Assembly (NCBI RefSeq): GCF_011516945.1
Contig: NZ_WOTH01000003.1
Span: 1 to 64,000, forward strand
Source: Acetobacter estunensis
GTDB lineage: Bacteria > Pseudomonadota > Alphaproteobacteria > Acetobacterales > Acetobacteraceae
DNA: 64,000 nucleotides
Reading direction: 5' to 3'
The notes under the pieces were generated by a model. It was not told the origin of the DNA. It saw only the letters and a program-made list of their open reading frames with translations, and did not search any database. The first letter of the stretch is position 1, and the number at the start of each line of letters is the position of its first letter. Positions 24,222 to 33,769 of the stretch are shown one piece after another. The position numbers and the translations under genes are program-made.

Positions 24222-27200
24222 ATGACCGACAGCACAAATGCGACGCCCCCCGTGTCCCGGAAAACCGGTGCCACGTCTCCTTCGATCCTTGTGGCCGATG
24301 ACAATTACCAGCTCAATCCGATCATCTTCAATCCGCTGACCGGGTTTGTTCTTTCGGACGGTCAGAGTGTCGATGCGGTCGATACCATCACTGTTTCCGC
24401 TCTTTCGGGAGGCGCGTCTTTTAATACGACGCGGTTGCAGAGCGACAGTCGCATTTCTTCCGACTTTACCCAGGGCAGTGACGGTACGCTCACCTATAAG
24501 GGAACGCTGGCGGATTTCGCGAATTATTTCGTTCCTGACCTTTCCGCTACTTGTGTCACCACAACTGTGACGACCCAGCAGTTTCAGGTCACGATTTCCA
24601 ATTCTGCCGGGACAGCTACGGCAACGAACTCTGTTGTCATCAATCCGGATACCTCCCTCGCGCAGGCGATGATCAGTGGTGCCGATCCGCAGACAGTTTC
24701 AGATACGGCTGGCAGTGCTCAGCAGATAGGGCAGATATTCGCTCTTCGCACGGCCAACTGGTCCCCAAATCTGTCAACGACGCAGGTTGCCACATTGACT
24801 TTTACCATTACCGGCGTTTCGGCGGGCGTGGGTGGTGTGCTCAAGGTGGACGATGTACCATCGGATGTAACGGTTTCCGGTAACGATACAACCACGCTGA
24901 GCCTGACGGGAACGGAATCCGAGCTTGGCAGTCTTCTTCAGGATTCATCGTTCCAGAGTCATCTTGCCTTCGTTCCCGGAAGTGACTCCACCCTTCTCTC
25001 TACGCAGCAGGCTCAGATCGGGATCAGCGCTACCCTGCAGGAACAGGGAAGTGACATTGTACAGAAGGTAGATTCTTCTCTGCTTGAGGATGGTCATGTT
25101 TCTCCCATGACCTTGCAGATCGTGCCCACCGTTCCTTCTGGGAATGATGCCGTAACGAACGGGCATTATTCCATCACGCAGGCTTCGACGTCGCTGTCGC
25201 TTTTCTCCGCCGATAACGGTGTGAAAATCAGCAATGGTTATGGTGGCGATGTGACGGTTGCCGTGCAGAGCAGCAATGCCCTGGCGGGTACACTCGATTT
25301 CGCTTCCGCATCCACGACAGGTCTTATCGGAAGCGTTGCGAACACCACCACAAATGGCCAGCAGATCGTTTCCGCGAGCTTTGACAGCGCTGCGGATGCG
25401 GCCTCCTTTCTTGAGGGGGTGAACTTTGAAACCGGACAGGGCGCGGCTGCGGCTGGTCAGTCAACAACGCTTTCGGTGAGTGCGACCAACGGCAATCCGT
25501 ATGAATCGACAGTATCCTGGTCGGAAAGTCTTCAGGTCTTTCCATCGGATTCCCCATCTCTGACAGGTCTTGTCCAATCAGGAACGACAGCGGTCAATGC
25601 GGCGGGCGATGCAACCACGCCGTTTGCGGCTGCCGTGATCAACAGTCCGGATGATCTACCGGTTACGGTCACTGTTTCGGCTTCGGGCAACAGCGGTCTT
25701 CTCGCAACCAGCGCCGGTTCCGATGTGACGCTGTCCGGAAACGACACGTCCACACTGACGCTCACTGGAACGGCAGCGGAGGTGCAAGCGGCACTGCGGA
25801 ATGCGACCTTCCAGCCGTATGGTGATCTTTCCTCTTCCACGGATTTTTCGTTTTCCACAACGATCAGCAATGGTTTTTCCACCGACAGTGCCACGTCATC
25901 TGTCACTGTGGTTCCCGATATTTCACTGACCGTTCCTGACGAGAACGTCGATCTGTCTTCGCTTCTGAAGGACTCTACTCTCAGTGGCATTGGCGGTACG
26001 TCACAGGTCGATGTGTTGACGATCAAGGAGACCTCGGGCGACGGCCAATTTGTGGATTCTGGTAAGGGGCCTCTCCAGTCCGCCATTTCCGCCGATGGCA
26101 AGACGCTAGTGCTGAGTGGCACGCTGGCAGAACTGAAAGCCGATCTTGCGAGCGGCGCGATCACAGCTACGGATCCTACGACGGCCGCAGGCGCTACCGG
26201 TGGAACGGCGTCGCTGTCTTTCACTCTCTCACAGGATGCCGACAGCGCCACGGCTTCTGCAGACGTGGTTCTACCGGGCTCCATGGTGACGAATATCGTC
26301 GATCCTGATGTCGGCAGCACGATCACAGCAACGGCTTCTGCGCCTCTTACTGTGGTCAATGACAATGCGAGCCTGACTCAGGGCAGCACTTTTGTCCTGC
26401 AAGATGGAAGCACGGTCAGTGCTACGGAGACGGGGCGTAATGGCGACACGTTTGCCATGGGAGTGGACGGCGGAAGTTCCGTGTTAAGTTTGGCTAACAC
26501 GGGCGTGGGTATCAGTACGGTGGTCACCTCTGGCGGTGTCCAGACCGTGAATGCGTCGTCGAGCACATCGCAGGTTACGGTTTTCAGCGGTGCGCAGTCT
26601 GTGGATTTCACGGGGGGTACGGGCGAACTTGTATCCAACAGTTCGGGCGATACGACCGATTGGACTGTGACCGGTACGTCCGGTGGTGACAACCAGCTCT
26701 GGCTGGGCAACGGGGCGGCCACGATCAACGCGGGTGGCTTCAATCAGGTGATTCTGGGCAATGGTTCGGGCCTGAACGGCACGGTGGCCATCACGGGGGG
26801 CACGTCAGCGGATAAGGAAGAGGTCGATCTGTGGAATGGTTCGGGCACGACCGGAACAGTGACGCAGACGGGCGATTCCTATCTGACGGTGTTTGGCAGC
26901 AGCGAGGGCAGCACGAACGATGCCACGCTGAGCAATGGCCTTGTGGCGCTCTCGGGCGCCACAAGCGAGATCACGGCGCAGGATCAGGGCACGGTTCAGG
27001 TATGGGCCAATGGTGGAGCGACAACCTTCACCGATGCGGGAACGGGTGATGCCCAGTTCTATGAAACCGGTTCGGGCACCTTCTCCGTCAAGGACACCGG
27101 CGCTTCCACAGGTACCTTGACGATTGGTGTGTTCGCCGGTGCGAATGCGACGTGGACGGCGACGACCGCGGCTCGTCAGGCCATCATCTCGGTGGCATCC

Positions 27201-28319
27201 GGCAACGGAACGGTCGTTACCGGTGCTGGAGTGGTGACGGCCCAGCAGATGGCCGATGCTGCCGTAACCTATAACCTTGGACAGAATGGCGTGTCGTCGC
27301 AGCTCAATCTGACGGCGACCGGGAAGAACGCGGCTCTTATCAATACCTCTGGCGGTGTCCAGACCGTGAATGCGTCGTCGAGCACATCGCAGGTTACGGT
27401 TTTCAGCGGTGCGCAGTCTGTGGATTTCACGGGGGGCACGGGCGAACTTGTATCCAACAGTTCGGGCGATACGACCGATTGGACTGTTACCGGTACATCC
27501 GGTGGTGACAACCAGCTCTGGCTGGGCAACGGGGCGGCCACGATCAACGCGGGTGGCTTCAATCAGGTGATTCTGGGCAATGGTTCGGGCCTGAACGGCA
27601 CGGTGGCCATCACGGGGGGTACGTCAGCGGATAAGGAAGAGGTCGATCTGTGGAATGGTTCGGGCACGACCGGAACAGTGACGCAGACGGGCGATTCCTA
27701 TCTGACGGTGTTTGGCAGCAGCGAGGGCAGCACGAACGATGCCACGCTGAGCAATGGCCTTGTGGCGCTCTCGGGCGCCACAAGCGAGATCACGGCGCAG
27801 GATCAGGGCACGGTTCAGGTATGGGCCAATGGTGGAGCGACAACCTTCACCGATGCGGGAACGGGTGACGCTCAGTTCTATGAAACCGGTTCGGGCACGT
27901 TCTCCGTCAAGGACACCGGCGCTTCCACAGGCGATGCGACGTTGACAGTGATGGAATTTGCATCGGCGTCCGCCAGTGGCACGGTAACGGGTGGTAGCAA
28001 GAAGCTTGATGTCACGACAGGCGGCGGCTCTCTGGATGTCGTTGCTGGCTCCGGCGGACTTGATCTTTCCACGGCGGGCACAGGCGCGCTCACGCTCGAT
28101 GTGACACAGGGATCGGATCACATCACGATTGCCAGCGGACACACCGGGGATGTCACGGTGATTGGTCGTAACCTGAATGCCGATGCCAGTTTCTCGATTT
28201 CTGGCACGGCGAGTCAGGCGATGGTGGGAAGCAACTTGGTGGTCAGTCTGGACGATGGCCACACCGTGACGTTTGTGGGGGATGCCAGCAGCAATAATAT
28301 GTCCTTGTTTCTGGCTTGA
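24222..28319 (+). CDS. Large repetitive adhesin-like surface protein
   Basis: 1365 aa, rich in Ser, Thr, Gly and Asp with almost no Cys. No N-terminal signal peptide. The first ~740 residues are beta-sandwich-like modules; a recurring unit VSGNDTTTLSLTGT near residue 216 recurs as LSGNDTSTLTLTGT near 502. Residues ~769-963 and ~1042-1237 are an identical 195-aa block encoded by two direct repeats, with a 78-aa unique spacer. The block has short glycine-rich strands like a beta-helix (NQLWLGNGAATINAGG). The C-terminus (VSLDDGHTVTFVGDA) resembles ends of type I-secreted repeat proteins, but no secretion genes lie near. Adhesion or biofilm role is inferred. Confidence 0.8.
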   Translation: MTDSTNATPPVSRKTGATSPSILVADDNYQLNPIIFNPLTGFVLSDGQSVDAVDTITVSALSGGASFNTTRLQSDSRISSDFTQGSDGTLTYKGTLADFANYFVPDLSATCVTTTVTTQQFQVTISNSAGTATATNSVVINPDTSLAQAMISGADPQTVSDTAGSAQQIGQIFALRTANWSPNLSTTQVATLTFTITGVSAGVGGVLKVDDVPSDVTVSGNDTTTLSLTGTESELGSLLQDSSFQSHLAFVPGSDSTLLSTQQAQIGISATLQEQGSDIVQKVDSSLLEDGHVSPMTLQIVPTVPSGNDAVTNGHYSITQASTSLSLFSADNGVKISNGYGGDVTVAVQSSNALAGTLDFASASTTGLIGSVANTTTNGQQIVSASFDSAADAASFLEGVNFETGQGAAAAGQSTTLSVSATNGNPYESTVSWSESLQVFPSDSPSLTGLVQSGTTAVNAAGDATTPFAAAVINSPDDLPVTVTVSASGNSGLLATSAGSDVTLSGNDTSTLTLTGTAAEVQAALRNATFQPYGDLSSSTDFSFSTTISNGFSTDSATSSVTVVPDISLTVPDENVDLSSLLKDSTLSGIGGTSQVDVLTIKETSGDGQFVDSGKGPLQSAISADGKTLVLSGTLAELKADLASGAITATDPTTAAGATGGTASLSFTLSQDADSATASADVVLPGSMVTNIVDPDVGSTITATASAPLTVVNDNASLTQGSTFVLQDGSTVSATETGRNGDTFAMGVDGGSSVLSLANTGVGISTVVTSGGVQTVNASSSTSQVTVFSGAQSVDFTGGTGELVSNSSGDTTDWTVTGTSGGDNQLWLGNGAATINAGGFNQVILGNGSGLNGTVAITGGTSADKEEVDLWNGSGTTGTVTQTGDSYLTVFGSSEGSTNDATLSNGLVALSGATSEITAQDQGTVQVWANGGATTFTDAGTGDAQFYETGSGTFSVKDTGASTGTLTIGVFAGANATWTATTAARQAIISVASGNGTVVTGAGVVTAQQMADAAVTYNLGQNGVSSQLNLTATGKNAALINTSGGVQTVNASSSTSQVTVFSGAQSVDFTGGTGELVSNSSGDTTDWTVTGTSGGDNQLWLGNGAATINAGGFNQVILGNGSGLNGTVAITGGTSADKEEVDLWNGSGTTGTVTQTGDSYLTVFGSSEGSTNDATLSNGLVALSGATSEITAQDQGTVQVWANGGATTFTDAGTGDAQFYETGSGTFSVKDTGASTGDATLTVMEFASASASGTVTGGSKKLDVTTGGGSLDVVAGSGGLDLSTAGTGALTLDVTQGSDHITIASGHTGDVTVIGRNLNADASFSISGTASQAMVGSNLVVSLDDGHTVTFVGDASSNNMSLFLA
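26526..27112 (+). repeat. Intragenic direct repeat, copy 1 (587 bp)
   Basis: In frame, encodes 195 aa of the adhesin-like protein. Matches copy 2 at 27345-27931 with an offset of 819 bp (273 codons). By eye about seven base differences, all at third codon positions and silent. Confidence 0.93.
27345..27931 (+). repeat. Intragenic direct repeat, copy 2 (587 bp)
   Basis: Same 195-aa block as copy 1. Similarity begins at acctctggcggtgtcc and ends at cttccacagg on both sides, with unrelated sequence beyond. Homologous recombination between copies would delete or add exactly 273 codons without a frameshift. Confidence 0.93.
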
Positions 28320-28334
28320 TCCTGTGTGGGGAGA

Positions 28335-28356
28335 AGCGGACTTGATATGGTCCGCT
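28335..28356. terminator. Hairpin between convergent genes
   Basis: AGCGGAC and GTCCGCT form a perfect 7-bp stem around an 8-nt loop, between the stops of the adhesin-like gene and the minus-strand Sel1 gene. No U-run directly adjoins it on the plus strand. Confidence 0.4.
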
Positions 28357-28390
28357 CACGTCCTCGATAAGAAAAAAGACGTAGAGAACA

Positions 28391-29434
28391 CTATCCGTTC
28401 TGAGCGAGGAGTTTCAGAAATTTCTGTGCTCCGGGATGTCCGGCCTGTGCGGCTTCGCGCAGCATGGTGAGGCCGCGTTCCCGGTCTGCAGAGGACGGTT
28501 GTCCTTCCAGAGTCAAACGGCCATACATATAGAGTGCCCCGGGATCTTTCATGGACGCGCCAAGACGGAACCAGTTCATGGCCTGTGTCATGTCTTTTGG
28601 TTCCGCAATGACGGCCCAGTAATCTCCCAGCACGCAGGCGGCTCGGCCATGACCGTTTTGTGCCGCGCGGCGCAGCAAGGTTTCGCCGCGCGTCAGGCGG
28701 CGCAACCGTTCACGTCGATCCGTTTCATCTTCAGCGGGAGGGGAGGCGTGATTTTCCACCATCAGGCACTCACCAAGAAGGGCCTGCGCGTCGAGATGAT
28801 CCGTAGATGCGGCTGTTTCAAGATGGTGTCGGGCGAGGATCGCATCGCGCGGAAGAAATTGTCCCCGCGCGTACCATTGCGCCAGCAGATGATGCGCTGC
28901 CCCGAGCCCGGTTTGCAAAGGTTCTTTCAGGCGCTCCATGACGGACTCGACAGAAGCACCGGAGCGCGCTTCCAGATCGGCGAGCGCCGTTACCGCAAGC
29001 GGTAGGCCGGCCTGTGCTGCGGCTTGCAGGGCTTCCAGCCGTTCCTGAGGAGCCTGTGTGCGTGTTCGGTCAAGCAGCCACACAAGGAAGAGAGAGGCCT
29101 GCGGGTTGGCGCGCGCGTGACCGAGGCGGGCCAGACGGAACGCTTCCTGTGTTCGAGGGTGTTCCTTACGTGGTGCCTCAAGAGCTTTTTCGTCCGGAAC
29201 CACGCCCTCCCATGCCAGTCGGGCCGCAGGATCGCAGGCTGGCCCATCTCCTTTTGCGGCGGCCTGTTCCAGCCACCATGCCGCGTGACCGTGATGCGGC
29301 AGCGTCTCATGAGTGCCCTGCAGATAAGCCAGTCCGACGGTGCGCATGGCCTGAGCGTCTCCCTTGCGTGCCGCTTCAAGGGTTTTTTGGAGCGGGGTTT
29401 TTCGTTTCAGAAACCGAGGGAGAAGGTCACGCAC
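28391..29434 (-). CDS. Sel1-like (TPR-type) repeat protein
   Basis: 347 aa from a GTG at 29434. It carries repeated Sel1 units of about 36 residues: AQAMRTVGLAYLQGT, AAHHLLAQWYARGQF, HGRAACVLGDYWAVI, and DPGALYMYGRLTLEG followed by REAAQAGHPGAQKFL. No signal peptide is present, so a cytosolic scaffold is likely. Sel1 proteins often assemble partners in secretion, surface polysaccharide or signalling pathways. It is convergent with the adhesin-like gene and divergent from a GGDEF-EAL gene, which hints at a surface-regulation link (inference). Confidence 0.88.
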   Translation of the reverse strand: MRDLLPRFLKRKTPLQKTLEAARKGDAQAMRTVGLAYLQGTHETLPHHGHAAWWLEQAAAKGDGPACDPAARLAWEGVVPDEKALEAPRKEHPRTQEAFRLARLGHARANPQASLFLVWLLDRTRTQAPQERLEALQAAAQAGLPLAVTALADLEARSGASVESVMERLKEPLQTGLGAAHHLLAQWYARGQFLPRDAILARHHLETAASTDHLDAQALLGECLMVENHASPPAEDETDRRERLRRLTRGETLLRRAAQNGHGRAACVLGDYWAVIAEPKDMTQAMNWFRLGASMKDPGALYMYGRLTLEGQPSSADRERGLTMLREAAQAGHPGAQKFLKLLAQNG

Positions 29435-29583
29435 GCAGGGAGCTTTCCAGATAACGGCAGAAGACGTCGGCCTAACATGTCCGCTGATAAGGATCAGCCC
29501 GTCAGTCTTATGTCGGCGTTAATGTGTTGGTGGTTAGGTGTCTCACGAAAACGACATGTTGCGACAGGTGAGAACACGACGCG

Positions 29584-31977
29584 ATGGAGCGGCTGTTTAC
29601 ATTCCTTCTCAGTGGACAGAATGCAGAGTCTCATCTGAGTGTCATTGCGATAGCGATCCTGACATCCGCTCTCGCGATCTTCTTTCTCTCGCGGCAATCG
29701 TTGCAGTCCCGTGAAAGCGTTCTTGCTTTTGGCGCCACGGTCACCCTCGCTGAATTTGGGACGTTTTTCGACACGTTCTGGTCGACGCATTCCAGTTTGT
29801 GGGGCACCAGTCCGGAGCCGGCGACAGTCCTTTCCGGGCTGGTCATCTGGGCATCGGCCACCGGGGCAGGGTGGCTCTATCGTTGTCATAGGCGGACCAT
29901 AAAATCAGTCATTCTTGCGGGCAGCGTGCTCGCGTTCGGAATGACATTTTCAGCGTTCTATATCCTCTCCGCGGCGGTCGAGCCGGGAGTGGTGGCTTAC
30001 GATCTCTGGGTCGTGCTCTTCGTGCTGGTGTTGAGCGCAACGCTCTGCGGTTTCGCTTTCTGGGAGCTTGGCAGTCAGGCGGCCTCACGTCCTCGGCTTG
30101 TGGCCACAGCCCTTCTTGCTCTGGCGCTGACCCTGCTTCCGTTGGGATGCATGGGGTCCGTTCTGCCGTTCGATCAATGGCTGACGCTCGTGCAGCAGCC
30201 CGACAGCGCATTGTTTTCACCGCTTGCCGTGCTGTGCCTGTCCGGTTTTACCGCTCTCATTTTGCTGTTTTGTCTTGCCTCGTTGCTCGATATTCGCGTG
30301 GCCATCGCTCAGCGGCAGGAAGGTGATCGCATGAGGCATCTGGCGGACGGTACGTTTGAGGGACTGCTCATCTGCCGAAATGAAACAATTCTCGATGCCA
30401 ACAACCGTATTCAGGAAATGCTGGGGCTCGATCTTTCGCAGCTACAAGAGAAGCGGCTGTCGGATCTGTTCCAGGACACCGGTTCCAAGCAGGATCATGT
30501 CTTTTCTGCTGGCGATCAGCTGAGGATGGGGAATCCGGCGCAGAGGGAAATGCTCGGGCCGAATGGGCGCCGTATTCCTGTGGAGGTTCTGTCACGCGAA
30601 CTGCCGTATGTGGACGGGGAAGCGACCATTGTTGCGGTCCGCGATGTCACTGAGCGGAAAGCGGCGGAAGAACATATCCGTTATCTGGCTCTACACGATT
30701 CGCTCACCTCTCTCCCCAATCGTCGCGCTTTGGAAAGTGTGCTGGGGCAGATTCTTGAAAAGTCCCATGGTGACGGACCGCAGGCCGCCATTCTGGGGCT
30801 GGATCTGGATGGGTTCAAAGCCGTTAACGACACGTTGGGTCATCACGCAGGCGATCTGCTGCTCAGGGAAGTCGCGGAGCGGTTCCAATCCCAGCTTCGT
30901 GATTCCGACTACATCGCCCGCATCGGTGGAGATGAGTTCGTCATTGTCCTGCGTGGCGTCACATCGCCTGCCGATGCCCAGCAACTGGCTCAGCGTCTGT
31001 TGGCAAGTCTGTGGCAGCCTTTCAAGTTGGGTGGCCATGATGCCTATGTGGGTGTGAGCATCGGTATCGCCATCTGTCCCCGCGATGGGCATTCGGCGCA
31101 GATGCTGCTGAAATGCGCCGATATCGCCATGTATCAGGCCAAACTTGCCGGAAAAGGGCAGGTCTGTGAGTTCCAGCGCGGCATGGATGTAGCCGTGCGG
31201 GAACGGCATGATCTCGAACTGGAACTGCGCGCCGCAATCAGTCGCCATGAACTCATGCTGTATTATCAGCCGCTTTTTGGCAGGGACGGAAAGATCATCG
31301 GTTTCGAGGCCTTGGCGCGTTGGCCGCATCCGCATCGTGGCATGATCCCTCCCGATCGTTTCATTCCATTGGCTGAGGAAAGCGGTCTGATCGTGCCGTT
31401 GGGTGAGTGGGTAATGCGCACCGCCTGCTCGGTGGCCGTCAACTGGCCTTCCGACCTCAGCATTGCCGTCAATCTGTCGCCTACACAGTTCCAGCGTGTC
31501 GATCTGGTAGGGACAGTGCGCGATATTCTACACGAAACGGGGCTGGCACCCTCCCGGCTGGAATTGGAGGTGACGGAAAACCTCCTGATGGAGGATGTGC
31601 CACGCGCGCTGGCGCTGGTGAAGGATTTGCGGGCGCTTGGAGTGCGGGTAGCGCTGGACGATTTCGGCACCGGCTATTCGAGCCTTGCCTATCTTCACGA
31701 CTTTCCGTTCGACAAGGTGAAGGTGGATCGTTCCTTCATCAACAAGATCACCAATGATGCCAATGCTTGGACCATCGTGGAATCGATCATTGTCATGAGC
31801 CACAAGCTCAAGCTGCGCGTGACGGCAGAGGGAATCGAGACGGGCGCCCAGCTTGAGCTGCTGACCGATCATGACTGCGACGAAATGCAGGGATTCCTGC
31901 TCGGTCGGCCCATGCCCGAGGAAGAGGCGAGCCGTCTCGCGGAAGTGGTGCGACAGGATTGCGATGTTGCCGATTGA
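29584..31977 (+). CDS. Membrane-bound PAS-GGDEF-EAL c-di-GMP cyclase/phosphodiesterase
   Basis: 797 aa. About six to seven membrane helices fill residues 15-240, followed by a PAS domain (HLADGTFEGLLICRNE to VRDVTERKAAEEH, residues ~255-365). The GGDEF domain has an intact RIGGDEFVIVL at about 447, and the EAL domain starts IIGFEALARWPHP near 575 with VTENLLMED, ALDDFGTGYSSLAYL and AEGIETGAQLE, the metal and catalytic residues of active phosphodiesterases. Both activities are therefore possible; many such hybrids in acetic acid bacteria tune cellulose synthesis. The N-terminal membrane sensor does not match MHYT or CHASE domains that I know. Confidence 0.92.
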   Translation: MERLFTFLLSGQNAESHLSVIAIAILTSALAIFFLSRQSLQSRESVLAFGATVTLAEFGTFFDTFWSTHSSLWGTSPEPATVLSGLVIWASATGAGWLYRCHRRTIKSVILAGSVLAFGMTFSAFYILSAAVEPGVVAYDLWVVLFVLVLSATLCGFAFWELGSQAASRPRLVATALLALALTLLPLGCMGSVLPFDQWLTLVQQPDSALFSPLAVLCLSGFTALILLFCLASLLDIRVAIAQRQEGDRMRHLADGTFEGLLICRNETILDANNRIQEMLGLDLSQLQEKRLSDLFQDTGSKQDHVFSAGDQLRMGNPAQREMLGPNGRRIPVEVLSRELPYVDGEATIVAVRDVTERKAAEEHIRYLALHDSLTSLPNRRALESVLGQILEKSHGDGPQAAILGLDLDGFKAVNDTLGHHAGDLLLREVAERFQSQLRDSDYIARIGGDEFVIVLRGVTSPADAQQLAQRLLASLWQPFKLGGHDAYVGVSIGIAICPRDGHSAQMLLKCADIAMYQAKLAGKGQVCEFQRGMDVAVRERHDLELELRAAISRHELMLYYQPLFGRDGKIIGFEALARWPHPHRGMIPPDRFIPLAEESGLIVPLGEWVMRTACSVAVNWPSDLSIAVNLSPTQFQRVDLVGTVRDILHETGLAPSRLELEVTENLLMEDVPRALALVKDLRALGVRVALDDFGTGYSSLAYLHDFPFDKVKVDRSFINKITNDANAWTIVESIIVMSHKLKLRVTAEGIETGAQLELLTDHDCDEMQGFLLGRPMPEEEASRLAEVVRQDCDVAD

Positions 31978-32049
31978 GGCTCCTGCCTCGTGAATATCCA
32001 CCCTGCGGGGTCATGGCATTGAGGCACTCGATCCTGTATCAGGAACGGC

Positions 32050-32646
32050 ATGAACGACGCACGCACCGCCACATTGCACCGGGTCACCAGCGAGACCGAT
32101 ATCACCGTCACCATCAATCTCGATGGCACGGGCCGTGCGGTCATCGACACGGGGATCGGGTTTTTCGATCATATGCTGACGGCGCTTGCGCGTCACGGCA
32201 TGGTGGATATCGACGTGACGGCCAAAGGCGATCTTGAGGTCGATTTTCATCACACCGTCGAAGATGTGGGCATCACGCTTGGGCAGGCGTTCCGCAAGGC
32301 GCTGGGCGACAAGAAAGGCGTGCGGCGGTTTGGTCATGCGCTTGTGCCATTGGACGAGGCGCTGGCCGAAGTGGTGGTGGATCTGTCGGGACGTCCATTC
32401 CTCGCGTGGGATCTGCCGTTTCCGACCGAGAAGATCGGCATCATGGACACCGAACTGTTCGAGGAATTTTTCCGCGCCTTCGCCATGTCCGCAATGATTA
32501 CCCTGCATGTCACGCGCAAGGTCGGGCGTAACAGTCACCACATCGCGGAAAGCGCGTTCAAGGCGGCCGCGCGTGCCTTGCGTATGGCCGTCGAATTCGA
32601 TCCCCGCGCGGTGGGCATCGTGCCCTCCACCAAAGGTGTGCTGTGA
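32050..32646 (+). CDS. hisB: Imidazoleglycerol-phosphate dehydratase
   Basis: 198 aa, monofunctional. Sixth step of histidine synthesis. The manganese-binding His motifs are visible as [11 protein letters not shown] and [17 protein letters not shown], and [14 protein letters not shown] and RPFLAWDL are conserved. It opens a tight his operon on the plus strand; the next gene begins inside its stop codon (GTGA). Its start lies 73 bp after the c-di-GMP gene, so the promoter must be in that short gap or upstream. Confidence 0.97.
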   Translation: MNDARTATLHRVTSETDITVTINLDGTGRAVIDTGIGFFDHMLTALARHGMVDIDVTAKGDLEVDFHHTVEDVGITLGQAFRKALGDKKGVRRFGHALVPLDEALAEVVVDLSGRPFLAWDLPFPTEKIGIMDTELFEEFFRAFAMSAMITLHVTRKVGRNSHHIAESAFKAAARALRMAVEFDPRAVGIVPSTKGVL

Positions 32647-33101
32647 AAGTCTGGTCGGTCTGGGTGCCGGGGGTAGCCTTCGCAGGCCGCGCGGCGGAGC
32701 GGGAACTGCCGGTCGTAGTGCCGCAGACCGTTCGCTGGAGCGTGCTGTTCCTGGGCGGCATCGGACTTGCGGGTATTGGCGCGCGTATCCCCGGAATGCT
32801 GGTGATCGCGCTCTCGGTCGTGCTGGCGGTGGTCTTGCGTGATGTGCCGTTGTTGCCGGTGATCGTCTTCGCGGGGCGTTTCGCGCTGGCGGCCTTCGGC
32901 AGCGAACTGGTGGAGTGGAACCTTCGGCTGCGGGGTTACGTTTCGGCTGGCAGCGTGGTGGGGTCGTCGCGGGAAATGGCTCTTCTGCGCTATCTGGATG
33001 GACAGCACAGACGGGGGGCAACTCAGCCTTCGGTCAGCGCTGTGTCGTCGATTCCGGATCCCTTCGCACTGGCGGCGTCTGGTGGAAGCGGGCGGTCATG
33101 A
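32643..33101 (+). CDS. DUF2628-like membrane protein within the his operon
   Basis: 152 aa, starts at GTG overlapping the hisB stop. Two or three hydrophobic segments lie between residues 30 and 90 ([47 protein letters not shown]), followed by the [18 protein letters not shown] block typical of DUF2628-type proteins and a disordered tail. Such a gene between hisB and hisH recurs in related Alphaproteobacteria as far as I know. Its role is unknown; overlaps at both ends show coupling to histidine enzymes. Confidence 0.7.
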   Translation: MKVWSVWVPGVAFAGRAAERELPVVVPQTVRWSVLFLGGIGLAGIGARIPGMLVIALSVVLAVVLRDVPLLPVIVFAGRFALAAFGSELVEWNLRLRGYVSAGSVVGSSREMALLRYLDGQHRRGATQPSVSAVSSIPDPFALAASGGSGRS

Positions 33102-33112
33102 CGGAGAAGCGG

Positions 33113-33769
33113 ATGTCCTCTCAGCGCGTGGTGGTCATTGATTATGATGGCGGTAACCTCGCCTCGGCCGCCCGAGCGGTGGAGGAAGCCGCGCGCCGTG
33201 CCCGCCTGCCTGTTACGGTCGAGATCACGAATGAGCCGGTCGCTGTCCGTGATGCGGATCGCATCGTTCTGCCGGGACAGGGTGCGTTTGCCGACTGCGC
33301 ACGCGGAATCGAGGCCGTGCCGGGGTTGAAGGCCGCCATCATGCAGGCGGTGGAGGGCGGTACGCCGTTTCTCGGCATCTGTGTCGGCATGCAGTTGATG
33401 GCCGAGCGCGGGCTGGAGCATGGCGAGACGGCTGGCTTTGGCTGGATTTCCGGTGAGATCGCGCCCATGGAGGTTCCCGGTCTGCGCCTGCCGCAGATGG
33501 GGTGGAATGAACTGTCTTTCCCGCAGGCGCACCCTTTGACAGAGGGGCTGGGAGCGCAGCCGCACGGATATTTCGTGCATTCCTATGCCCTGCGTGGTGC
33601 GCGTCCGGACGATCTGCTGGCGACCACGGATTATGGTGGCCCGGTTCCCGCCATCGTGGCGCGGGGTAATGTCGCGGGCACGCAGTTTCATGTCGAGAAA
33701 AGCCAGACGGTGGGTCTGCGGATTCTCGCCAATTTCCTTCGCTGGACGCCCGGGGTTGTGCCGGGATGA
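33113..33769 (+). CDS. hisH: Imidazole glycerol phosphate synthase, glutaminase subunit
   Basis: 218 aa. Class I glutamine amidotransferase that feeds ammonia to HisF. The nucleophile Cys is in FLGICVGMQLM, the catalytic His/Glu pair in GTQFHVEKS (usually FHPEKS), and VIDYDGGNL opens the protein. The ATG at 33113 was chosen for its GGAG 6 nt upstream and family-like start; an ATG at 33098 overlapping the previous stop (ATGA) is possible. The 3' end overlaps the next gene by ATGA. Confidence 0.95.
   Translation: MSSQRVVVIDYDGGNLASAARAVEEAARRARLPVTVEITNEPVAVRDADRIVLPGQGAFADCARGIEAVPGLKAAIMQAVEGGTPFLGICVGMQLMAERGLEHGETAGFGWISGEIAPMEVPGLRLPQMGWNELSFPQAHPLTEGLGAQPHGYFVHSYALRGARPDDLLATTDYGGPVPAIVARGNVAGTQFHVEKSQTVGLRILANFLRWTPGVVPG

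Noticed and set aside
25532-26365. 277-aa minus-strand frame inside the adhesin-like gene
   Set aside because: Val/Ser/Pro-rich shadow of a Thr/Ser/Asp-rich coding strand; no start signal.
26526-27931. Possible CRISPR or satellite array
   Set aside because: Only two long in-frame repeats within one gene; no short regular spacers and no cas genes.
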